From the NCBI RefSeq assembly GCF_021155765.1, contig NC_060107.1:10650501-10714500 (forward strand): 64,000 nucleotides of DNA, written 5' to 3'. The notes below the pieces were generated by a model. The model made no database searches, was not told the DNA's origin, and saw nothing but the letters and a program-made list of their open reading frames with translations. The first letter of the stretch is position 1, and every line of letters begins with the position of its first letter. Of the stretch, positions 15,101 through 28,299 are shown piece by piece. The DNA is from Diprion similis (lineage: Eukaryota; Arthropoda; Insecta; Hymenoptera; Diprionidae). The translations under genes and the position numbers were made by a program.

Positions 15101-18100
15101 CTTTGCATTTTTGGTGAAAATTTCGACGACTTTGAAAAGTGCTGCAATTAATTATGTAGGGCACTATTCCGACGTAATTTTGCGAGAGAAATCGATTGAA
15201 CGCAGTCCCAATACGCTGCGAGCAACACCTGTAAAGTTACAGCCGAAAAACTCATGATTTTCGTCGTCATTTCTCTGCTGCTCGTCCTACGCTATTTTTG
15301 ATGTGTTTTCTGAGTTCCTGGGCGCCGAATTAGTCTAGAAAACGTCATACGAATCGATTCCCAGACAAAAGATTTTTCGGCCAAAAAAAAACCAAGGCTA
15401 ACCCCTTTGCATTTTTGGTGAAAATTTCGACGACTTTGAAAAGTGCTGCAATTAATTTTGTAGGGCACTATTTCGACGTAATTTTGCGAGAGAAATCGAT
15501 TAAACGCAGTCCCAATACGCTGCGAGCAACACCTGTAAAGTTACAGCCGAAAAACTCATGATTTTCGTCGTCATTTCTCTGCTGCTGGTCCTACGCTATT
15601 TTTGATGTGTTTTCTGAGTTCCTGGGCGTCGAATTAGTCTAGAAAACGTCATACGAATCGATTCCCAGACAAAAGATTTTTCGGCCAAAAAAAAACCAAG
15701 GCTAACCCCTTTGCATTTTTGGTGAAAATTTCGACGACTTTGAAAAGTGCTGCAATTAATTATGTAGGGCACTATTCCGACGTAATTTTGCGAGAGAAAT
15801 CGATTGAACGCAGTCCCAATACGCTGCGAGCAACACCTGTAAAGTTACAGCCGAAAAACTCATGATTTTCGTCGTCATTTCTCTGCTGCTGGTCCTACGC
15901 TATTTTTGATGTGTTTTCTGAGTTCCTGGGCGTCGAATTAGTCTAGAAAACGTCATACGAATCGATTCCCAGACAAAAGATTTTTCGGCCAAAAAAAAAC
16001 CAAGGCTAACCCCTTTGCATTTTTGGTGAAAATTTCGACGACTTTGAAAAGTGCTGCAATTAATTTTGTAGGGCACTATTTCGACGTAATTTTGCGAGAG
16101 AAATCGATTGAACGCAGTCCCAATACGCTGCGGGCAACACATGTAAAGTTACAGCCGAAAAACTCATGATTTTCGTCGTCATTTCTCTGCTGCTGGTCCT
16201 ACGCTATTTTTGATGTGTTTTCTGAGTTCCTGGGCGTCGAATTAGTCTAGAAAACGTCATACGAATCGATTCCCAGACAAAAGATTTTTCGGCCAAAAAA
16301 AAACCAAGGCTAACCCCTTTGCATTTTTGGTGAAAATTTCGACGACTTTGAAAAGTGCTGCAATTAATTATGTGGGGCACTATTCCGACGTAATTTTGCG
16401 AGAGAAATCGATTGAACGCAGTCCCAATACGCTGCGAGCAACACCTGTAAAGTTACAGCCGAAAAACTCATGATTTTCGTCGTCATTTCTCTGCTGCTGG
16501 TCCTACGCTATTTTTGATGTGTTTTCTGAGTTCCTGGGCGTCGAATTAGTCTAGAAAACGTCATACGAATCGATTCCCAGACAAAAGATTTTTCGGCCAA
16601 AAAAAAACCAAGGCTAACCCCTTTGCATTTTTGGTGAAAATTTCGACGACTTTGAAAAGTGCTGCAATTAATTTTGTAGGGCACTATTTCGACGTAATTT
16701 TGCGAGAGAAATCGATTAAACGCAGTCCCAATACGCTGCGGGCAACACATGTAAAGTTACAGCCGAAAAACTCATGATTTTCGTCGTCATTTCTCTGCTG
16801 CTGGTCCTACGCTATTTTTGATGTGTTTTCTGAGTTCCTGGGCGTCGAATAAGTCTAGAAAACGTCATACGAATCGATTCCCAGACAAAAGATTTTTCGG
16901 CCAAAAAAAAACCAAGGCTAACCCCTTTGCATTTTTGGTGAAAATTTCGACGACTTTGAAAAGTGCTGCAATTAATTTTGTAGGGCACTATTTCGACGTC
17001 ATTTTGCGAGAGAAATCGATTAAACGCAGTCCCAATACGCTGCGAGCAACACCTGTAAAGTTACAGCCGAAAAACTCATGATTTTCGTCGTCATTTCTCT
17101 GCTGCTGGTCCTACGCTATTTTTGATGTGTTTTCTGAGTTCCTGGGCGCCGAATTAGTCTAGAAAACGTCATACGAATCGATTCCCAGACAAAAGATTTT
17201 TCGGCCAAAAAAAAACCAAGGCTAACCCCTTTGCATTTTTGGTGAAAATTTCGACGACTTTGAAAAGTGCTGCAATTAATTTTGTAGGGCACTATTTCGA
17301 CGTAATTTTGCGAGAGAAATCGATTAAACGCAGTCCCAATACGCTGCGAGCAACACCTGTAAAGTTACAGCCGAAAAACTCATGATTTTCGTCGTCATTT
17401 CTCTGCTGCTGGTCCTACGCTATTTTTGATGTGTTTTCTGAGTTCCTGGGCGTCGAATTAGTCTAGAAAACGTCATACGAATCGATTCCCAGACAAAAGA
17501 TTTTTCGGCCAAAAAAAAACCAAGGCTAACCCCTTTGCATTTTTGGTGAAAATTTCGACGACTTTGAAAAGTGCTGCAATTAATTATGTAGGGCACTATT
17601 CCGACGTAATTTTGCGAGAGAAATCGATTGAACGCAGTCCCAATACGCTGCGAGCAACACCTGTAAAGTTACAGCCGAAAAACTCATGATTTTCGTCGTC
17701 ATTTCTCTGCTGCTGGTCCTACGCTATTTTTGATGTGTTTTCTGAGTTCCTGGGCGTCGAATTAGTCTAGAAAACGTCATACGAATCGATTCCCAGACAA
17801 AAGATTTTTCGGCCAAAAAAAAACCAAGGCTAACCCCTTTGCATTTTTGGTGAAAATTTCGACGACTTTGAAAAGTGCTGCAATTAATTTTGTAGGGCAC
17901 TATTTCGACGTAATTTTGCGAGAGAAATCGATTGAACGCAGTCCCAATACGCTGCGGGCAACACCTGTAAAGTTACAGCCGAAAAACTCATGATTTTCGT
18001 CGTCATTTCTCTGCTGCTGGTCCTACGCTATTTTTGATGTGTTTTCTGAGTTCCTGGGCGTCGAATTAGTCTAGAAAACGTCATACGAATCGATTCCCAG

Positions 18101-21100
18101 ACAAAAGATTTTTCGGCCAAAAAAAAACCAAGGCTAACCCCTTTGCATTTTTGGTGAAAATTTCGACGACTTTGAAAAGTGCTGCAATTAATTATGTAGG
18201 GCACTATTCCGACGTAATTTTGCGAGAGAAATCGATTGAACGCAGTCCCAATACGCTGCGAGCAACACCTGTAAAGTTACAGCCGAAAAACTCATGATTT
18301 TCGTCGTCATTTCTCTGCTGCTGGTCCTACGCTATTTTTGATGTGTTTTCTGAGTTCCTGGGCGCCGAATTAGTCTAGAAAACGTCATACGAATCGATTC
18401 CCAGACAAAAGATTTTTCGGCCAAAAAAAAACCAAGGCTAACCCGTTTGCATTTTTGGTGAAAATTTCGACGACTTTGAAAAGTGCTGCAATTAATTTTG
18501 TAGGGCACTATTTCGACGTAATTTTGCGAGAGGAATCGATTAAACGCGATCCCAATGCGCTGCGAGCAACACCTGTAAAGTTACAGCCGAAAAACTCATG
18601 ATTTTCGTCGTCATTTCTCTGCTGCTGGTCCTACGCTATTTTTGATGTGTTTTCTGAGTTCCTGGGCGTCGAATAAGTCTAGAAAACGTCATACGAATCG
18701 ATTCCCAGACAAAAGATTTTTCGGCCAAAAAAAAACCAAGGCTAACCCCTTTGCATTTTTGGTGAAAATTTCGACGACTTTGAAAAGTGCTGCAATTAAT
18801 TTTGTAGGGCACTATTTCGACGTCATTTTGCGAGAGAAATCGATTAAACGCAGTCCCAATACGCTGCGAGCAACACCTGTAAAGTTACAGCCGAAAAACT
18901 CATGATTTTCGTCGTCATTTCTCTGCTGCTGGTCCTACGCTATTTTTGATGTGTTTTCTGAGTTCCTGGGCGTCGAATAAGTCTAGAAAACGTCATACGA
19001 ATCGATTCCCAGACAAAAGATTTTTCGGCCAAAAAAAAACCAAGGCTAACCCCTTTGCATTTTTGGTGAAAATTTCGACGACTTCGAAAAGTGCTGCAAT
19101 TAATTTTGTAGGGCACTATTTCGACGTAATTTTGCGAGAGAAATCGATTAAACGCAGTCCCAATACGCTGCGAGCAACACCTGTAAAGTTACAGCCGAAA
19201 AACTCATGATTTTCGTCGTCATTTCTCTGCTGCTGGTCCTACGCTATTTTTGATGTGTTTTCTGAGTTCCTGGGCGTCAAATTAGTCTAGAAAACGTCAT
19301 ACGAATCGATTCCCAGACAAAAGATTTTTCGGCCAAAAAAAAACCAAGGCTAACCTCTTTGCATTTTTGGTGAAAATTTCGACGACTTTGAAAAGTGCTG
19401 CAATTAATTATGTAGGGCACTATTTCGACGTAATTTTGCGAGAGAAATCGATTGAACGCAGTCCCAATACGCTGCGAGCAACACCTGTAAAGTTACAGCC
19501 GAAAAACTCATGATTTTCGTCGTCATTTCTCTGCTACTGGTCCTACGCTATTTTTGATGTGTTTTCTGAGTTCCTGGGCGTCGAATTAGTCTAGAAAACG
19601 TCATATGAATCGATTCCCAGACAAAAGATTTTTCGGCCAAAAAAAAACCAAGGCTAACCCCTTTGCATTTTTGGTGAAAATTTCGACGACTTTGAAAAGT
19701 GCTGCAATTAATTTTGTAGGGCACTATTTCGACGTAATTTTGCGAGAGAAATCGATTAAACGCAGTCCCAATACGCTGCGAGCAACACCTGTAAAGTTAC
19801 AGCCGAAAAACTCATGATTTTCGTCGTCATTTCTCTGCTGCTGGTCCTACGCTATTTTTGATGTGTTTTCTGAGTTCCTGGGCGTCGAATTAGTCTAGAA
19901 AACGTCATACGAATCGATTCCCAGACAAAAGATTTTTCGGCCAAAAAAAAACCAAGGCTAACCCCTTTGCATTTTTGGTGAAAATTTCGACGACTTTGAA
20001 AAGTGCTGCAATTAATTTTGTAGGGCACTATTTCGACGTAATTTTGCGAGAGAAATCGATTAAACGCAGTCCCAATACGCTGCGAGCAACAACTGTAAAG
20101 TTACAGCCGAAAAACTCATGATTTTCGTCGTCATTTCTCTGCTGCTGGTCCTACGCTATTTTTGATGTGTTTTCTGAGTTCCTGGGCGTCGAATTAGTCT
20201 AGAAAACGTCATACGAATCGATTCCCAGACAAAAGATTTTTCGGCCAAAAAAAAACCAAGGCTAACCCCTTTGCATTTTTGGTGAAAATTTCGACGACTT
20301 GAAAAAGTGCTGCAATTAATTATGTAGGGCACTATTCCGACGTAATTTTGCGAGAGAAATCGATTGAACGCAGTCCCAATACGCTGCGAGCAACACCTGT
20401 AAAGTTACAGCCGAAAAACTCATGATTTTCGTCGTCATTTCTCTGCTGCTGGTCCTACGCTATTTTTGATGTGTTTTCTGAGTTCCTGGGCGCCGAATTA
20501 GTCAAGAAAACGTCATACAAATCGATTCCCAGTCAAAAGATTTTTCGGCCAAAAAAAAACCAAGGCTAACCCCTTTGCATTTTTGGTGAAAATTTCGACG
20601 ACTTTGAAAAGTGCTGCAATTAATTTTGTAGGGCACTATTTCGACGTAATTTTGCGAGAGGAATCGATTGAACGCAGTCCCAATACGCTGCGAGCAACAC
20701 CTGTAAAGTTACAGCCGAAAAACTCATGATTTTCGTCGTCATTTCTCTGCTGCTGGTCCTACGCTATTTTTGATGTGTTTTCTGAGTTCCTGGGCGTCGA
20801 ATTAGTCTAGAAAACGTCATACGAATCGATTCCCAGACAAAAGATTTTTCGGCCAAAAAAAAACCAAGGCTAACCCCTTTGCATTTTTGGTGAAAATTTC
20901 GACGACTTTGAAAAGTGCTGCAATTAATTTTGTAGGGCACTATTTCGACGTAATTTTGCGAGAGGAATCGATTAAACGCAGTCCCAATACGCTGCGAGCA
21001 ACACCTGTAAAGTTACAGCCGAAAAACTCATGATTTTCGTCGTCATTTCTCTGCTGCTGGTCCTACGCTATTTTTGATGTGTTTTCTGAGTTCCTGGGCG

Positions 21101-24100
21101 TCGAATTAGTCTAGAAAACGTCATACGAATCGATTCCCAGACAAAAGATTTTTCGGCCAAAAAAAAACCAAGGCTAACCCCTTTGCATTTTTGGTGAAAA
21201 TTTCGACGACTTTGAAAAGTGCTGCAATTAATTATGTAGGGCACTATTCCGACGTAATTTTGCGAGAGAAATCGATTGAACGCAGTCCCAATACGCTGCG
21301 AGCAACACCTGTAAAGTTACAGCCGAAAAACTCATGATTTTCGTCGTCATTTCTCTGCTGCTGGTCCTACGCTATTTTTGATGTGTTTTCTGAGTTCCTG
21401 GGCGCCGAATTAGTCTAGAAAACGTCATACGAATCGATTCCCAGACAAAAGATTTTTCGGCCAAAAAAAAACCAAGGCTAACCCCTTTGCATTTTTGGTG
21501 AAAATTTCGACGACTTTGAAAAGTGCTGCAATTAATTATGTAGGGCACTATTCCGACGTAATTTTGCGAGAGAAATCGATTGAACGCAGTCCCAATACGC
21601 TGCGAGCAACACCTGTAAAGTTACAGCCGAAAAACTCATGATTTTCGTCGTCATTTCTCTGCTGCTGGTCCTACGCTATTTTTGATGTGTTTTCTGAGTT
21701 CCTGGGCGCCGAATTAGTCTAGAAAACGTCATACGAATCGATTCCCAGTCAAAAGATTTTTCGGCCAAAAAAAAACCAAGGCTAACCCCTTTGCATTTTT
21801 GGTGAAAATTTCGACGACTTTGAAAAGTGCTGCAATTAATTTTGTAGGGCACTATTTCGACGTAATTTTGCGAGAGAAATCGATTAAACGCAGTCCCAAT
21901 ACGCTGCGAGCAACACCTGTAAAGTTACAGCCGAAAAACTCATGATTTTCGTCGTCATTTCTCTGCTGCTGGTCCTCCGCTATTTTTGATGTGTTTTCTG
22001 AGTTCCTGGGCGTCAAATTAGTCTAGAAAACGTCATACGAATCGATTCCCAGACAAAAGATTTTTCGGCCAAAAAAAAACCAAGGCTAACCTCTTTGCAT
22101 TTTTGGTGAAAATTTCGACGACTTTGAAAAGTGCTGCAATTAATTATGTAGGGCACTATTCCGACGTAATTTTGCGAGAGAAATCGATTGAACGCAGTCC
22201 CAATACGCTGCGAGCAACACCTGTAAAGTTACAGCCGAAAAACTCATGATTTTCGTCGTCATTTCTCTGCTGCTCGTCCTACGCTATTTTTGATGTGTTT
22301 TCTGAGTTCCTGGGCGCCGAATTAGTCTAGAAAACGTCATACGAATCGATTCCCAGACAAAAGATTTTTCGGCCAAAAAAAAACCAAGGCTAACCCCTTT
22401 GCATTTTTGGTGAAAATTTCGACGACTTTGAAAAGTGCTGCAATTAATTTTGTAGGGCACTATTTCGACGTAATTTTGCGAGAGAAATCGATTAAACGCA
22501 GTCCCAATACGCTGCGAGCAACACCTGTAAAGTTACAGCCGAAAAACTCATGATTTTCGTCGTCATTTCTCTGCTGCTGGTCCTACGCTATTTTTGATGT
22601 GTTTTCTGAGTTCCTGGGCGTCGAATTAGTCTAGAAAACGTCATACGAATCGATTCCCAGACAAAAGATTTTTCGGCCAAAAAAAAACCAAGGCTAACCC
22701 CTTTGCATTTTTGGTGAAAATTTCGACGACTTTGAAAAGTGCTGCAATTAATTATGTAGGGCACTATTCCGACGTAATTTTGCGAGAGAAATCGATTGAA
22801 CGCAGTCCCAATACGCTGCGAGCAACACCTGTAAAGTTACAGCCGAAAAACTCATGATTTTCGTCGTCATTTCTCTGCTGCTGGTCCTACGCTATTTTTG
22901 ATGTGTTTTCTGAGTTCCTGGGCGTCGAATTAGTCTAGAAAACGTCATACGAATCGATTCCCAGACAAAAGATTTTTCGGCCAAAAAAAAACCAAGGCTA
23001 ACCCCTTTGCATTTTTGGTGAAAATTTCGACGACTTTGAAAAGTGCTGCAATTAATTTTGTAGGGCACTATTTCGACGTAATTTTGCGAGAGAAATCGAT
23101 TAAACGCAGTCCCAATACGCTGCGGGCAACACATGTAAAGTTACAGCCGAAAAACTCATGATTTTCGTCGTCATTTCTCTGCTGCTGGTCCTACGCTATT
23201 TTTGATGTGTTTTCTGAGTTCCTGGGCGTCGAATAAGTCTAGAAAACGTCATACGAATCGATTCCCAGACAAAAGATTTTTCGGCCAAAAAAAAACCAAG
23301 GCTAACCCCTTTGCATTTTTGGTGAAAATTTCGACGACTTTGAAAAGTGCTGCAATTAATTTTGTAGGGCACTATTTCGACGTCATTTTGCGAGAGAAAT
23401 CGATTAAACGCAGTCCCAATACGCTGCGAGCAACACCTGTAAAGTTACAGCCGAAAAACTCATGATTTTCGTCGTCATTTCTCTGCTGCTGGTCCTACGC
23501 TATTTTTGATGTGTTTTCTGAGTTCCTGGGCGCCGAATTAGTCTAGAAAACGTCATACGAATCGATTCCCAGACAAAAGATTTTTCGGCCAAAAAAAAAC
23601 CAAGGCTAACCCCTTTGCATTTTTGGTGAAAATTTCGACGACTTTGAAAAGTGCTGCAATTAATTTTGTAGGGCACTATTTCGACGTAATTTTGCGAGAG
23701 AAATCGATTAAACGCAGTCCCAATACGCTGCGAGCAACACCTGTAAAGTTACAGCCGAAAAACTCATGATTTTCGTCGTCATTTCTCTGCTGCTGGTCCT
23801 ACGCTATTTTTGATGTGTTTTCTGAGTTCCTGGGCGTCGAATTAGTCTAGAAAACGTCATACGAATCGATTCCCAGACAAAAGATTTTTCGGCCAAAAAA
23901 AAACCAAGGCTAACCCCTTTGCATTTTTGGTGAAAATTTCGACGACTTTGAAAAGTGCTGCAATTAATTATGTAGGGCACTATTCCGACGTAATTTTGCG
24001 AGAGAAATCGATTGAACGCAGTCCCAATACGCTGCGAGCAACACCTGTAAAGTTACAGCCGAAAAACTCATGATTTTCGTCGTCATTTCTCTGCTGCTGG

Positions 24101-27100
24101 TCCTACGCTATTTTTGATGTGTTTTCTGAGTTCCTGGGCGTCGAATTAGTCTAGAAAACGTCATACGAATCGATTCCCAGACAAAAGATTTTTCGGCCAA
24201 AAAAAAACCAAGGCTAACCCCTTTGCATTTTTGGTGAAAATTTCGACGACTTTGAAAAGTGCTGCAATTAATTTTGTAGGGCACTATTTCGACGTAATTT
24301 TGCGAGAGAAATCGATTGAACGCAGTCCCAATACGCTGCGGGCAACACCTGTAAAGTTACAGCCGAAAAACTCATGATTTTCGTCGTCATTTCTCTGCTG
24401 CTGGTCCTACGCTATTTTTGATGTGTTTTCTGAGTTCCTGGGCGTCGAATTAGTCTAGAAAACGTCATACGAATCGATTCCCAGACAAAAGATTTTTCGG
24501 CCAAAAAAAAACCAAGGCTAACCCCTTTGCATTTTTGGTGAAAATTTCGACGACTTTGAAAAGTGCTGCAATTAATTATGTAGGGCACTATTCCGACGTA
24601 ATTTTGCGAGAGAAATCGATTGAACGCAGTCCCAATACGCTGCGAGCAACACCTGTAAAGTTACAGCCGAAAAACTCATGATTTTCGTCGTCATTTCTCT
24701 GCTGCTGGTCCTACGCTATTTTTGATGTGTTTTCTGAGTTCCTGGGCGCCGAATTAGTCTAGAAAACGTCATACGAATCGATTCCCAGACAAAAGATTTT
24801 TCGGCCAAAAAAAAACCAAGGCTAACCCCTTTGCATTTTTGGTGAAAATTTCGACGACTTTGAAAAGTGCTGCAATTAATTTTGTAGGGCACTATTTCGA
24901 CGTAATTTTGCGAGAGGAATCGATTAAACGCGATCCCAATGCGCTGCGAGCAACACCTGTAAAGTTACAGCCGAAAAACTCATGATTTTCGTCGTCATTT
25001 CTCTGCTGCTGGTCCTACGCTATTTTTGATGTGTTTTCTGAGTTCCTGGGCGTCGAATAAGTCTAGAAAACGTCATACGAATCGATTCCCAGACAAAAGA
25101 TTTTTCGGCCAAAAAAAAACCAAGGCTAACCCCTTTGCATTTTTGGTGAAAATTTCGACGACTTTGAAAAGTGCTGCAATTAATTTTGTAGGGCACTATT
25201 TCGACGTCATTTTGCGAGAGAAATCGATTAAACGCAGTCCCAATACGCTGCGAGCAACACCTGTAAAGTTACAGCCGAAAAACTCATGATTTTCGTCGTC
25301 ATTTCTCTGCTGCTGGTCCTACGCTATTTTTGATGTGTTTTCTGAGTTCCTGGGCGTCGAATAAGTCTAGAAAACGTCATACGAATCGATTCCCAGACAA
25401 AAGATTTTTCGGCCAAAAAAAAACCAAGGCTAACCCCTTTGCATTTTTGGTGAAAATTTCGACGACTTTGAAAAGTGCTGCAATTAATTTTGTAGGGCAC
25501 TATTTCGACGTAATTTTGCGAGAGAAATCGATTAAACGCAGTCCCAATACGCTGCGAGCAACACCTGTAAAGTTACAGCCGAAAAACTCATGATTTTCGT
25601 CGTCATTTCTCTGCTGCTGGTCCTACGCTATTTTTGATGTGTTTTCTGAGTTCCTGGGCGTCAAATTAGTCTAGAAAACGTCATACGAATCGATTCCCAG
25701 ACAAAAGATTTTTCGGCCAAAAAAAAACCAAGGCTAACCTCTTTGCATTTTTGGTGAAAATTTCGACGACTTTGAAAAGTGCTGCAATTAATTATGTAGG
25801 GCACTATTTCGACGTAATTTTGCGAGAGAAATCGATTGAACGCAGTCCCAATACGCTGCGAGCAACACCTGTAAAGTTACAGCCGAAAAACTCATGATTT
25901 TCGTCGTCATTTCTCTGCTACTGGTCCTACGCTATTTTTGATGTGTTTTCTGAGTTCCTGGGCGTCAAATTAGTCTAGAAAACGTCATACGAATCGATTC
26001 CCAGACAAAAGATTTTTCGGCCAAAAAAAAACCAAGGCTAACCTCTTTGCATTTTTGGTGAAAATTTCGACGACTTTGAAAAGTGCTGCAATTAATTATG
26101 TAGGGCACTATTCCGACGTAATTTTGCGAGAGAAATCGATTGAACGCAGTCCCAATACGCTGCGAGCAACACCTGTAAAGTTACAGCCGAAAAACTCATG
26201 ATTTTCGTCGTCATTTCTCTGCTGCTGGTCCTACGCTATTTTTGATGTGTTTTCTGAGTTCCTGGGCGCCGAATTAGTCTAGAAAACGTCATACGAATCG
26301 ATTCCCAGACAAAAGATTTTTCGGCCAAAAAAAAACCAAGGCTAACCCCTTTGCATTTTTGGTGAAAATTTCGACGACTTTGAAAAGTGCTGCAATTAAT
26401 TTTGTAGGGCACTATTTCGACGTAATTTTGCGAGAGAAATCGATTAAACGCAGTCCCAATACGCTGCGAGCAACACCTGTAAAGTTACAGCCGAAAAACT
26501 CATGATTTTCGTCGTCATTTCTCTGCTGCTGGTCCTACGCTATTTTTGATGTGTTTTCTGAGTTCCTGGGCGTCGAATTAGTCTAGAAAACGTCATACGA
26601 ATCGATTCCCAGACAAAAGATTTTTCGGCCAAAAAAAAACCAAGGCTAACCCCTTTGCATTTTTGGTGAAAATTTCGACGACTTTGAAAAGTGCTGCAAT
26701 TAATTTTGTAGGGCACTATTTCGACGTAATTTTGCGAGAGAAATCGATTAAACGCAGTCCCAATACGCTGCGAGCAACAACTGTAAAGTTACAGCCGAAA
26801 AACTCATGATTTTCGTCGTCATTTCTCTGCTGCTGGTCCTACGCTATTTTTGATGTGTTTTCTGAGTTCCTGGGCGTCGAATTAGTCTAGAAAACGTCAT
26901 ACGAATCGATTCCCAGACAAAAGATTTTTCGGCCAAAAAAAAACCAAGGCTAACCCCTTTGCATTTTTGGTGAAAATTTCGACGACTTTGAAAAGTGCTG
27001 CAATTAATTATGTAGGGCACTATTCCGACGTAATTTTGCGAGAGAAATCGATTGAACGCAGTCCCAATACGCTGCGAGCAACACCTGTAAAGTTACAGCC

Positions 27101-28000
27101 GAAAAACTCATGATTTTCGTCGTCATTTCTCTGCTGCTGGTCCTACGCTATTTTTGATGTGTTTTCTGAGTTCCTGGGCGCCGAATTAGTCTAGAAAACG
27201 TCATGCAAATCGATTCCCAGTCAAAAGATTTTTCGGCCAAAAAAAAACCAAGGCTAACCCCTTTGCATTTTTGGTGAAAATTTCGACGACTTTGAAAAGT
27301 GCTGCAATTAATTTTGTAGGGCACTATTTCGACGTAATTTTGCGAGAGGAATCGATTGAACGCAGTCCCAATACGCTGCGAGCAACACCTGTAAAGTTAC
27401 AGCCGAAAAACTCATGATTTTCGTCGTCATTTCTCTGCTGCTGGTCCTACGCTATTTTTGATGTGTTTTCTGAGTTCCTGGGCGTCGAATTAGTCTAGAA
27501 AACGTCATACGAATCGATTCCCAGACAAAAGATTTTTCGGCCAAAAAAAAACCAAGGCTAACCCCTTTGCATTTTTGGTGAAAATTTCGACGACTTTGAA
27601 AAGTGCTGCAATTAATTTTGTAGGGCACTATTTCGACGTAATTTTGCGAGAGGAATCGATTAAACGCAGTCCCAATACGCTGCGAGCAACACCTGTAAAG
27701 TTACAGCCGAAAAACTCATGATTTTCGTCGTCATTTCTCTGCTGCTGGTCCTACGCTATTTTTGATGTGTTTTCTGAGTTCCTGGGCGTCGAATTAGTCT
27801 AGAAAACGTCATACGAATCGATTCCCAGACAAAAGATTTTTCGGCCAAAAAAAAACCAAGGCTAACCCCTTTGCATTTTTGGTGAAAATTTCGACGACTT
27901 TGAAAAGTGCTGCAATTAATTATGTAGGGCACTATTCCGACGTAATTTTGCGAGAGAAATCGATTGAACGCAGTCCCAATACGCTGCGAGCAACACCTGT
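8300..28000 (+). repeat. Large satellite segmental duplications of 21-23 monomers
   Basis: Private variants recur at long fixed distances. A GCTACTGGTCC variant is at 12,541, 19,533 and 25,917 (6992 then 6384 bp). A CGATCCCAATGCGCTGCG variant is near 11,555, 18,547 and 24,931. The GCTGCTCGTCC variant is at 8,897, 15,281 and 22,273 (6384 then 6992). AACACATGTAAAG occurs near 9,755, 16,139, 16,747 and 23,131. The offsets are 23 (6992 bp) and 21 (6384 bp) monomers. The AGCAACAACTG variant at 13,095, 20,087 and 26,775 gives 6992 then 6688 bp, so the third copy changes offset to 22 monomers part-way. The pattern fits repeated unequal exchange of blocks near 7 kb. Confidence 0.87.
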
Positions 28001-28299
28001 AAAGTTACAGCCGAAAAACTCATGATTTTCGTCGTCATTTCTCTGCTGCTGGTCCTACGCTATTTTTGATGTGTTTTCTGAGTTCCTGGGCGCCGAATTA
28101 GTCTAGAAAACGTCATACGAATCGATTCCCAGACAAAAGATTTTTCGGCCAAAAAAAAACCAAGGCTAACCCCTTTGCATTTTTGGTGAAAATTTCGACG
28201 ACTTTGAAAAGTGCTGCAATTAATTTTGTAGGGCACTATTTCGACGTAATTTTGCGAGAGGAATCGATTAAACGCAGTCCCAATGCGCTGCGAGCAACA

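Noticed and set aside
4050..25593. Repeated 70-87 codon plus-strand frames and 80-codon minus-strand frames in the array
   Set aside because: They are the same stretch of the 304-bp unit read again where a rare base removes a stop. The unit length is 3x101+1, so no frame crosses units, and most units lack the frame. There is no known domain.
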